From Lethocerus indicus (lineage: Eukaryota; Arthropoda; Insecta; Hemiptera; Belostomatidae): 64,000 nucleotides of DNA. The DNA is taken from the NCBI GenBank assembly GCA_019843655.1, contig JACDQD010000102.1, positions 5,837,501 through 5,901,500 of the forward strand. The letters run 5' to 3'. Under the pieces are notes generated by a model that worked only from the letters and a program-made list of their open reading frames with translations, searched no databases and was not told where the DNA came from. Numbering within the stretch: position 1 is the stretch's first letter; every line of letters begins with the position of its first letter. This document shows positions 1 to 10,400 of this stretch, in pieces. The position numbers and the translations under genes were made by a program.

Positions 1-1743
1 AAATATCGCGCGAGTCTGTTGGAAATAGAATCTTGAATTGAGCAATTCGGGACTATGAACTTAGCTTTGCGCGCCGTTTTAAAATAGACCGGCCTCGGTT
101 CAATTGTCCAATGCGACAATCTGGAAATTTACGCTCCAGAAGGGGAGAAAGTGGGAAGGGAAAAGAAATAATCGGTATAGTTAGGCCGTTGACATTTACG
201 TAATTACAAAACCGATCTTTATACATTTATCTCGAGATAAGAGTCCCGAGATAGAGGCGGCAAGAGATGTTCGCGGGGTTGCCTAGAATCGTGATCACCT
301 TTTGTGAATGCTCTCTTGGTGTGCCTGTGGGTAGTAGTCACGAATTTCTGACTCAGACGCTTCCCCTCTGCCGCCCTTCCGAGACCCCGACACGCCGAAC
401 GAACAGACGCGGGGGATATTTTAAATTTAAATTTATTTAAATCTTTCCGCCCGTACCACTCGCCGGACTGTAAAAAACTTTTGTGTGATGCCGTCCGAAC
501 ACCAGGCTTATGGGAGGGTGACGAAATATTGAAAACATTAACCGGAGGATTTTTACCCTTCCCTGATGAAGTCAGATACATGAATTGCGACATTTTTAAA
601 CTTGTTAGATGTTTTCACCTGAATAAGAAAACCACTTGAGACCGCATTGGACGCAAAATTATAATTTTTGTTCTACATTGTTATTGTCAATTGCATGTAC
701 GAACTGGAGCTTAGTTTAAAATGCAGTTATAAAAAAAGCAAGGTAATTGGATCACTCGAGAGAAAATTCAACATACAAATAGAATTAACAGTATTCCATT
801 GAGTTTTTCACGTGCTTTTATTAATTAACAGTCAATTCTTAGAACAATAAGAATGGTTGAATATCGTCATTCCGTTCACGCTGGTATAATTAATCCCATA
901 TTTTTTTTTAGCATGATGTCTAAAAGTCAAAAGCGGACCAATCCAAGACCAGAGTGTAACGTGGAAGCCCTATCACGTGGATGGTAATGTTCCAAACCTC
1001 CCAGTCTTAGATTTTCCCTTTTTTTCATTAATGTTCATCAATGGTTTGTTTCTATCTCCAGTTACCGTTTCGAAGCTCGAACTAAGTAGGGGGCAATTTT
1101 AGATATTACTATGATTTCATTCGGTCTTACGACCTGATATTTCAGCTGCCCCAATATTTGGTTCCGAAAATCATTTAGGACCGAAAGTTTGTCTCGAATT
1201 TTAAGGTCTAAATCATAGGGACAAATATTCTACCTGCTCAGAAAACAGTTTATCGATACCCGGTCCTCGAGAAGGATTCTCTTTATTCATTGAGAGTAGG
1301 AGAAAAAATTCGGTTTCGTATACAGAAAGAAAAACGTAGGTTCGCGGGGGCTAAATACGGCCATAGACCACTAACCGTAAACACTCCATAGGTTTGTACC
1401 TGAGTAAACAATAGGCTTTACCTGCGTAGTGAAGAACAGTGGTTCTTGTTCACCGACGCTAGAAAATAAAAGGACATTATTTCCGCGATCAAAGGTTTTT
1501 TGCGTTATATTACTCCGTATAATGTTTTATTAAACCATCTCTATAAAATACACAATAAGGTTTATGGTATGTATGAAGGGATCGATTGAGAGCTGGAATT
1601 ACTTAAAAAAATGGGTTACATTTAGTTTCTGATCTGCAGCAGGGATTCTTGGGCAACAATTGGGCTGCGCAGAAGGAGTTTTGAGCAATGTGGCGTCGCT
1701 GGAGGGTTAGAGAGGACGGGTCTCAATAATAGGTGAGAGCTAA
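1..1743. other. Non-coding stretch, no gene seen
   Basis: AT-rich sequence with frequent stops in all frames. A CpG-richer patch lies at about 355-415 and is followed by an A/T-only run built on TTTAAAT units (about 420-442). There is a T run near 901-909. I see no splice-flanked frame, RNA gene or mobile-element ends. Confidence 0.6.
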
Positions 1744-2004
1744 TTGTGGAGACAGGTCGTAGAGGTCGGAGTACGTCCGGGTTTGGGCAATTTGGGACGG
1801 GGCAGTGTAGACGGTGGTAGAACAAAGAGGAGGAGTGGAGTGGAGTGGAGTGCGGGGCCGGCGAGCCGTTTGACAACTGGGACGGCGGGGACAATGGCCG
1901 AGGCCGGTCCGGTTAAAACTTACTGGCGTCGGTGGCGGGGACCGGGCCCGGGCCGGCCTCTAACGGTGCCCGAGCCCCACCAGCCGAGCGCCCACCTCCC
2001 GGCT

Positions 2005-2010
2005 TCAGTC
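2005..2010 (+). promoter_or_regulatory. Initiator-like element (TCAGTC)
   Basis: TCAGTC matches the arthropod RNA polymerase II initiator consensus TCAKTY exactly and sits inside the CpG-rich block. No TATA box is obvious about 30 bp upstream, and positions +28 to +33 do not match the downstream promoter element consensus. A six-base match occurs often by chance; only its location supports the call. Confidence 0.25.
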
Positions 2011-2151
2011 TCACGCCGATCACCGCTCGGAGTGCACGCAACCCGTTTTCATTCTGCGGCGTTGTTCTTTTGGTTTGGAGGGCCGCGGGACAGAGTGGCG
2101 CGCCCGGGCCGCGAGTGCCAGTGACTGGTGTACAGTGAGCCGCCCTCCGGA

Positions 2152-2194
2152 TATGCCGCGCACAGCCCCACCACCATCCACAGTCGCTACAAAG
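2152..2194 (+). CDS. Candidate first coding exon (14 codons), unrecognised
   Basis: An ATG at 2152 opens a frame reading MPRTAPPPSTVATK that runs to AAG|GTTTGT, where GT at 2195-2196 could be a 5' splice site. Without splicing, the frame stops three codons later (VCP then stop). The ATG lies about 145 bp downstream of the initiator-like TCAGTC, a normal 5' UTR length. The peptide is proline/threonine-rich and matches no family I know. The donor is weak: it lacks the usual A at +4 and has T at +3. The exon is too short for coding statistics to help, so this is a positional hypothesis. Confidence 0.18.
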
Positions 2195-2200
2195 GTTTGT

Positions 2201-4242
2201 CCATAAACACTAAACAATAACTAACGTCACCCAGTACACTAATTGTCTAAAGTCGTTCCTGTTTATCCTAAACGATGACTTCGAATTTTTGTCTATATTA
2301 TGTTTACGTTACCTAACTTGGAAGAAGGATGCTGGCGGAGAATCTTATCTGTGGCGCCGGGATCGCTTTGTTTTCGCTCACGACCGCGTCAACTCGGCTC
2401 TAGGTCTTGAGACCGTCGGTTGGTAGACCTCTCGGGGCGCCACCTTCCTGGTAGACCTCCATATTCCACTTCGAGGACCGATAAAGACAGGAGTGGACTT
2501 CTGCGAAAGATTTGACGCACGGACGGAGGTTGCGAGGTCACTTGGAGGATTATGAAATATCCTCGCCGCGTCGTACGCGTTGGTGGCGCCTCTTTATACA
2601 TAAATCCTGAGATCTGTTAATTTCAGAAGGTAAAGGATGCGCCGACGCGGAAGACAAGCCTACGCTTGGGTACTACATACGGCCGAGGATTGAATAAGAA
2701 ACGCTTCCTTTCTTCCCTTCCTTTCCTCCGTATGCAGAATTCAGTCAAAACACTGAGATGACCGTTTTAATTGGATATTTTAATTCAATATATTATTAGA
2801 TTAATCGATGGTATTTTAGACCGAATGAACTTTTAAATATAAAATGTACGTAGTAAAATACAAACTTTCTACGTAGTAAAGAGTTGAATGTAGCATTCCG
2901 TGCTACGGAAAAAGCGGCATCTTTTGACTGTGGCGGGAAATAATCTTAGCTTTTCAATTTATTAAATTATTTTATATTAAACAACATTCGATTCAACGCT
3001 TAATACGGTTTTTCTATTATTAGTCTGTTATTAGCCTGCTCGATTTCAGTAAAGAATTCCCCCACTAAAATTGGACCTACGATAATGTTTATGGAAATCA
3101 TTTTAAAGAATCTAATGAAAGCTTTCAGAGAAGGGCGGTTTGGAAGTTTGAGAGGCCGAAGACTGGGAGGTGTGCAAGACAGGATTCCGCCTGATGGAAT
3201 GTTGCATGTTTCCGGCACATGTGTAAATCGCCCCGCGGGGCGTTCTTCATGTATATATTGAAAGATGAAATCATCGTTCATCTAATGCAGCCAAGCTTAC
3301 ACTTTTACATTTTCGTTTCTAATTATCCATTACCACTAATGACTATCATTTGCATAATTATGCATTTACGACACCGGTTGAACTGATTTTGAATTTATGG
3401 TACCTAAATTGAATGTTACTGTATCATCGGAACATGAAGGGTTTGCACAACTAATATTACGAAATAGAATTTTTTATTTCATTCGAATTCCGTAAGTAAC
3501 TTTCAAATGTTTTATTGTTGTGATAATAAAGTTTTCTAATACATTTTCCATCATTCCTTAATTTTTCTCGAGGACTTTCCACAACAGTGCGCCAATTATT
3601 TCGACACGTTTCAGCCGCATTTATAGCTTTAAGGATTGTAAATTAAATGGTGAAAAAATTTTAATCGAAGCCTGTAAAATCTTGATGCCTTCTATTACTG
3701 GTATTAGCTCGCTCGTAAAGTCTAGTAATTAGATAAATTTATATTTCCCTTTTTTCCTCCACTTATACATTCTTTCTGTTGAGCGGGAGGAAATCCAGTT
3801 TGTCATCCGGCGCAATTACCACAAATTGAATATCTTAATAATGTCGAATGATTGACAATGAATTTATTCGGAGACTTTGTTTTTATTACCGAACAGGTTT
3901 GGCCCAATCACTTATTAGGCCGATTATCATTTTTGCGCCAGTTATTTGACCTTGTTAATTCTTTTATTTTGTTGGGCTCGTTCCCATGACAAATCAGAAA
4001 TGAAACACAAACAATAGGTAGATGCGGAAATTCCCTGAATCAAAATTTCTTTTTATATAAAGTTGAATAAATATTTTTATCGAATTTGACTTTGATTTGT
4101 TAAATATTATGTCCATCTCGGCGGGTGGCTTCTTTCTTTTTTAGTGAAATGAAACACTAATCCCTGGACCGTTTTCAGCTTCTTGCCATGTTCTCTGGCA
4201 TTCCGCTAATAATTTAGCGAGACCAACTTGCTCATCAAGTAG
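2201..4242. other. Non-coding stretch with small repeats
   Basis: No gene seen. A GC-richer patch at 2330-2600 holds an inverted pair GTGGCGCC (2351-2358) / GGCGCCAC (2436-2443), the imperfect palindrome GGTCT-TG-AGACC (2403-2414) and an 11-bp direct repeat TGGTAGACCTC. The rest is AT-rich. TACGTAGTAAA is repeated at 2847-2857 and 2870-2880, two helical turns apart (23 bp). Confidence 0.55.
3348..3366. promoter_or_regulatory. Palindromic octamer / POU-homeodomain-like site
   Basis: ATTTGCAT (the reverse complement of octamer ATGCAAAT) is followed directly by AATTATGCATT, giving the 12-bp perfect palindrome GCATAATTATGC with near-symmetric flanks. This architecture suits a dimer of POU or homeodomain proteins. 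Only the sequence match is seen; binding is inferred. Confidence 0.3.
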
Positions 4243-4596
4243 GTGTTTCAAACATTCGCAGGCAACGTAGCGGGCGTCATAAATTGGCGGCGTTTCTTCT
4301 TGGAACGACGGGAAAACTGTATCAGTTTCGTTGCTGGCTTCATCGCAACAGTAGCGTACCCGGGCTTACCTTCTTTCGGCCATTTAAACGTGGACGACGT
4401 AGCGCCGGCCGAAAATCGGAAAATTGGCTCGCAAACAAGTCAGCTGTTTCATTGCGGACCCCCGGAGTTGTTACTTATGGAAAGCCGCCGGCCCTGTAAC
4501 GCACTCTCGCTCCCGAATCCCCGTTTCCTAATAACCATTTCAGTCACGCGCTCCAATTGAGCTTACCCCAAGACGAAGCTGGAACAATGGCCGGAC

Positions 4597-4601
<5 letters not shown>
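4243..4601. other. GC-richer block, no supported gene
   Basis: Base composition rises and stops thin out, so two overlapping + frames appear (4243-4560 and 4284-4499). Neither has a recognisable domain, clear splice sites or consistent codon use. The block resembles the other CpG-rich, AATTA-containing patches of the window and is more likely regulatory or neutral than coding. Confidence 0.4.

Positions 4602-4631
<30 letters not shown>
4602..4631. repeat. (AT)15 microsatellite
   Basis: Uninterrupted alternating A and T for 30 bases, bounded by CACAC on the left and GTCG on the right. Confidence 0.97.
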
Positions 4632-4634
<3 letters not shown>

Positions 4635-7399
4635 GTAGGCGGACGGAGATAAGAAAATTGAAAGGGCAAAGTTAAAGAAAAAGAGTCGGCCGGCCTAGGT
4701 CAGGTAGCGCCCGTCTTGTAGCGGCCACACTTCAACTCTCACCCTCCTTATTAATAGACGAAGTAACTGAAATCTACGTAGTCGTCCATTCTTCGGACTT
4801 TTAATTTGGACAGCCTTCCGATGATCCGGCAGATTACTGCTCACTCGTTTCATTAGCGTTATAAATGATTATATTTAAAAAATATATCATCAACAGTTGC
4901 AAAGTTCCTGTTCAATGCCTGTCTCACATTCGCAAAATATTGTGTCCCCGGCTTGAAATGCACTCAGTTTGGTTAAGCTAGTTAAACTCTAGGATGAAGA
5001 TTCTCTTGTGTCCCCCCCTTCTTCCCAATAATGCCCATTTACAATGCCAGTTGTAATTTTGTGATTACGAGACTTTCTGCGGGAAGTGTCTTAAGAAATC
5101 ACATCTTTGAACGCTCTCCTCAATGGAGTCTTGAAGTTATCGGACATTGTTCTTACGGCTACTGTTGTAGCCTATTGTATACAAATAATTTTGAATAGCC
5201 TCACGCTTTCGTATAGACTAGATCTTCCCCCCAGTCGACAGGAAATGAGCCAGAGAAGTGTTCAGATTCGTTACACCAATGATACCTTGGAAATTCGAAA
5301 TACAAAATGATCGCGTTTGAACCGGTCCCTGAAGAACTAATATATCTGCATTGCGATAGTTTATTGTGAACTGTTAGTTGGCCTAGTTACGGCCTTTGTG
5401 TCAAAGGCTTTCTATTGCTCTATACAAATATTATATCCCGACCGACCGCATTCCATTTCGTTCAGTGCCGTTTTAATAAGGCTGGAATTTAAATGACACC
5501 CATAAGGGTTTATTTATGAACCTTCGAATTATCTAGATTAGTTTGTATCAGTGCAGAATCTGTATTTATTTCTTATTTATTTTATGGACTAAATATAAAT
5601 TGTAGCGTCATTTTGATCATTTTGTCCAGTTAGCAGGACCTATTTACGATCAAACAGTCTAAAGAATGTGTAATCTTCTTATAGTATGTTTCAAAGGAGC
5701 GTTCTTTTTATCTGTCATTTGAAAATTATAACAGCTTATTTCCGAGACGCTTGGAGCTACCACTTACTTGTTCGGAAAATTCACGCCTATTTTTTTACTT
5801 ATTCAACATTCATGCTAATTCGGTTGGCAGGCTGTCCCATACATAAACACTTTATGATTTACAAAGTTTCTAACATGGCTAATGGATGTTCTCCCATCTG
5901 GGAGATGTTGTCTTCTCCCTCTTGACAATGTCACTCCACTTTCACTCTACTGAACATGCACTGCACGGTTCTTCAACACTTGACAATTTTCACCTCTTTC
6001 AATTCTGCACGACTGGATCCCTTTAAAATTCCGTAGAAAATACTTCCTCGCGTTATTTTAACAAATTATAAGCTTAATAAATTATGAGGACCCGATGCTC
6101 TCAAAGTTTTAATATTTGGCGACATTGATTCAGTGTAAAAAAAAATTGTAGCAAATCTACGATATAGAAAACAGTACGTGCACACTTCTATTCCGTGTGA
6201 GTCAATGATAAATGAATTAAGTGCACAAACAAATCTTGTTTTGCTGTCGGGAATGTGGGCGTGCATCATTCCCAACATCGCTGACACACTAAAAGCGTAC
6301 AGCTGCAAGGCCTCGTTATGAATTATACCGTATAAATTCACCATGGCGATAAATTGTTATTACCCATTTGACGTAAATAGGTAACTGGTAGAAATTTAAT
6401 TGTTAATGTTATTATTTATGATTTGTTCCTATTTCATTTATTGAATCATTATTGTAAAACTGACTGATATGTTATTACTGAATTGATTAATATTGCATAA
6501 ATTATGAACGTGTATACAATTGTAGATATGTATAGGCTGAAAAGGTGAAAATACAAATTAACCGGTACATTCTTCTGAGAGATTCTTTAACGGCTCTGGA
6601 AAATGAACTCTCGAGTTTTATTGAGTCCAGATTTCATTCCATTGTTACACAGCGCCATTGAATTAATAATTCGGAAAGAGTAGACATTATCATCACTTTC
6701 GCCCGTTCAATTAGAGGCCGGCTGCCGGAAGCCATTCATTAATTCGATTTCGTGATACTTTGTCCAACTGTTCGATGACCACCGACAGAAGTTACCGAAT
6801 TGGATCGGGCGGTCGGAGAAGTCACACGCCCGCTTTAAATGTATTAACCATTGATGAAAGTTAACGATGGGACAGCGCTAAAGTTTTCTTCCATTATGAA
6901 CCCGACATGAATATGTATGCACGACTCACCCGGCCGTGCTTTCACGGCTTTTACGTTGCGGAACGCACGGATTTCTCACCTCGGGTATTTCTGATGATTA
7001 TATTTTTTTTAACTCCTGCTAATTTCAACAATTAATCCCAGTTTACCCACTTTACTCCCCAGGTTAACTAGGTCCTGAGAAACTTAAAATGAAGTCACCT
7101 TCCCGAGCGCTTTCACCGCAACCTGCTGCAACACTCATTTCGCCTAATACAGAAAACAAAACCTCGATAATAACATTGCCTGGAGCACCCGGTTGATAAT
7201 ATCAATATATCGCTCCCGTCTACGGCCAGGGCACAACAGATATCTTAACCGCATAATGTAGCGTGTAAAAAGATATACCAGCGTAATTTTAATAATATAT
7301 ATATACGGCACTGAGAACCTAATCGGTACTGTATGCAATAGTGTCCTTATTGAAAGTATGTTTTTAGCGGTAATAAGCACGCTAAAAATATGATGGGCT
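4632..7399. other. AT-rich non-coding stretch, no gene seen
   Basis: Frames such as 5107-5310 and 5686-5925 (+) and 6066-6344 and 7144-7491 (-) show no known motif, are rich in AT-driven residues (I, Y, F, N) and lack good splice context. The stretch 7327-7348 begins TACTGTA and may be a decayed inverted-repeat arm belonging to the remnant at 7400, but that similarity is weak. Confidence 0.55.
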
Positions 7400-7436
7400 G
7401 CTATTGACGATGGCGTGGAGCCGAAACCGGTATAGT
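7400..7436 (+). ncRNA. Hammerhead-ribozyme-like motif, degenerate copy
   Basis: In order: GCTA (7400-7403), core TTGACGA (7404-7410), T, GGC (7412-7414), loop GTGGA, GCC (7420-7422), GAAA (7423-7426), CCGGT, A at the cleavage-site position (7432), TAGT (7433-7436). GCTA pairs with TAGT as helix I with one G-U pair; GGC pairs with GCC as helix II; ACC pairs with GGT as helix III. It matches the minus-strand motif at 61,925-61,961 in 30 of 37 positions. The core differs from canonical CUGANGA by C3 to U, and there is an unpaired U before helix II, so this copy may be inactive. Confidence 0.35.
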
Positions 7437-7487
7437 ATAGAACCAAGTCTCCAGACAGAGACAGAACATCGCAAAAGTTACGATATT
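7400..7487 (+). mobile_element. Remnant of the 62-kb foldback element
   Basis: After the hammerhead-like motif, 7458-7487 reads GAGACAGAACATCGC followed by AAAAGTTACGATATT. This resembles the minus strand of the arm at 61,875-61,905 (GAGACAGAAACATCACGAA ... TACAGTATT) in the same order and at about the same distance from the motif. Two matching segments in register support a diverged copy rather than a chance hit. A left arm and target-site duplication cannot be placed with confidence. Confidence 0.35.
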
Positions 7488-10400
7488 CCAAGGCCTCGTG
7501 TACCGCAAATTCGACATCTAAAATTTTAATTCCTTATAAAGCATGCTGTATTCTCTGAATCATATTCTTTTTACTTTTGATTCACTAGTCCTATTTCATA
7601 GCTCTTCTTTTCGTCCTAAACGAAATTCGGTTGTTTAATCGGGAACGTCTTGACTTCATTTAAATTACCGTCTATTTATTTATCCCGTAATTGCCTGGAA
7701 GTAAGGGATGTTGAATTAACCGTAATTCAGTTGCCGTGAGGGCGAGACGAAGTAGAAGTTTCTGTGGCATCAATATTTGGGTTGCAGGGGTTTCCGAAAT
7801 CCTCACCCGGTCTAATTAGAGAGACTAAGACTCATCAAATAGATTCCAGTGCAAATACTTGGCGGTGGCGGCGGCTTAATCACTTTCTTCCCAGACGGGC
7901 TAAGCCCAGCGAAATTCCGACCCCGAAAAAGAAAACTATCCCTCGGGATTGAAAATTAAATCGAGTTTACGTTTGCGGACAGAACGTTTTCGTCCGGGCG
8001 TTATCCCGACTGTGAATTTTACACGAATGAAATTTTCTTCGCGAAATTCTCCATCCCCCCGCCTTTACTGAGTACAAGGGGAGAGTAAATGCGCTTTTCG
8101 AGACGGGCCCGAACTTTCCTAATGGCGACATTTTGCCCGAGTTTTGATTCTCTAAGACTCCGTTGTGTACACACAAAGCGGGTTCTGATGAAGGCGGAGT
8201 TTTTTTTGTAAGGGCTCAGGTTTTTTTAAAAAAAATATTGATATCTTCGAACTTGTAAACTTCTCCTTGCTTGATTTTTCAAGACGGACTTTCTAATACT
8301 ATTATTCTCTCTGATTCTTGGCCCCTTGCGATATTTCCATTGTATTGCCATAAAACCTTTTTCAAGTTATATTTTATTCGTCAGTTTTACATTATAAGTA
8401 ATAGAGTTGAAAACATAGGTAATTTATTACAAAATAGCGACAAAATAAAGTTCTCCTCTATTGAAACAAAAAACGCATTGAAAATGTCTAAAACTTCTCT
8501 TTCTGCTGGTAGAGTACATGTGAAATTTTAATTAAATTTTGTTTTTTAATTAAGAACGGAGGATGTAATCGGGAGGTTGATTTGGGACGAGTGAAACGGG
8601 AACAGACTTTTCATTATATTGAAGCGTACGATTGTTAGAAACGGCAGAGAGAGGTCAATATGGGGCAGGTAGAAGAGGATAGAACAGCCCCGTTTTTACC
8701 TAAGAAAAAGGGTCGACCCTGTAATAGGAGAATTCTATACTCGGGCCAAGAGAGACCTTTCCCGGGAGATAATAAATTGGAAAATGAAGAGCTACTGATG
8801 TACGAACAAATGTTCATTGTTCTTTGAACATTCATATTCTCGTTTCTAATATTTAGTTTCCACCCTCGATATAATATTCCCCCCCCCTATAATTTCCTAT
8901 GATTGTCACATACAAATTCATGATCTATAATTTAATATTTTACAAGTAAATGGTGTTATTTGCAAATATGTTTATTCAAGTTAGATAAATATTAACATTA
9001 ATTAAATACGGTGATTACGGTAAACCATGAATATTATATATATGAACACGCGTGCTGGAATAAATATTCTTGTATATTAACAATAATAATCAGATTAACG
9101 GGGAATATAAATAATGAATTTCCAGATCGTTGTTTTACTCTTTTTCTGTTTTACAACAAAACATCTCCGATTTGATTTATTGTTGCCGGCTCCTATAATG
9201 AGTCACAACGTACAGAGTGTATTCTCGTGTGGAGTCTCTTCTTGAATACGCTTCGTTGGCGGCAGAGTTATTCGTAGATGATCTATGCCGCTGACTAATA
9301 ACTATATTTTATTCAATTCGCATTGTCGAGCCGGGATTATGCACGTTTGCCGTTCGAACAGAAGTCGGGGTCCCGGGAAGCCGCCCTCTCTGGTCAAGGC
9401 GATATTACATCGGGAGTCGGTCGCATTACGTAAGCCCCTTCCCGGCAGCTTTGTGCCTCAAGTTCATTGCATCACTCCTGTCGACTCGCAAATCAAATGC
9501 AAATCCCCGCTCGTCGGTATTAAATCTTTTATTTCCACCGCTGGTTGTGTATATCTCTTTTTTAATTTAGTTACTTTTATAAACACCCCGAAGAGACTGT
9601 GGCGCCATGAAAGTTGGGATTTACAAATTAACGCTGATTAACGACAATGGCGACGGAAATAACTGCCGACCAGTTTGAAGTCGCTCAATCATTCTTTTGT
9701 CCAACACCTGTTTTGAAATCGTTTATCGTTGTCATGACATTTATCGTCGCAATTATATAATTGTAAGAAGCCACACAAGCCATCTGTTGCTGGTACTCTC
9801 GACGGGAGAATTTAATTACTAGTGACACTAATATCGTCAGTTACCATGCGGTAATAAAAGTCTTACCAAGCAGATTAGAATAAGTAATGAGCTGTTGTTT
9901 AATTCCAAAACGATAGCGTTGTCCGGTAAATTATGAGGAAGAACTGTTTGAAAAACCCATATAGAGAGACCGTTGAAAGGCGAACAAAAAGAACATTGAA
10001 ATAATTTCCGATAGCAATTGTAAACAATTGGGGTATTGATGTTATTTCAATTTTTTTAAGGATTATAAGTGTGTTTTATGCCATACGTCGAGTTTTGTGC
10101 TTAGTGTTGCAGAGTTTGCAATTGGTGACGCGTAGATGCGGAGTAAAAAATCTGCTAAATAGAGACAACCAATGAAAAAAATAAACTACGAATAACCGGA
10201 GCGTTGGTGAACAGGGTCCATATTTCTGCAAGTCATTAAATCTCGCTCACAGCGCGTGTACCATTGATTATGGGCATGTGAATAGGTCCCATATAGCGTC
10301 GAGGCATTGAACTGTGACATAATTGAATAGCGACAAGTATGTGCCTCGGGTTGTGCTAGATTTCTGATCCCTGTGCCTTAAAATAAATATAAATTCACAG

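Larger units (their letters stand above)
1744..2200 (+). promoter_or_regulatory. CpG-rich block, candidate promoter / 5' exon region
   Basis: This is the most concentrated GC- and CpG-rich block of the first 13 kb. It contains GGGCCCGGGCCGGCC-type sequence, four tandem GGAGT units (1832-1851), an arthropod-type initiator at 2005-2010 and a short ATG-led frame at 2152. Overlapping open frames on both strands (for example 1744-2124 on + and 2020-2217 on -) follow from the low stop density of GC-rich DNA and show no protein-like features. A CpG-rich block with an initiator and an ATG before a possible donor fits a 5' end of a gene; it could equally be a conserved regulatory element. Confidence 0.35.

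Noticed and set aside
8221..8235. T7A8 palindrome resembling a terminator
   Set aside because: No GC stem and no gene upstream; simple A/T run.
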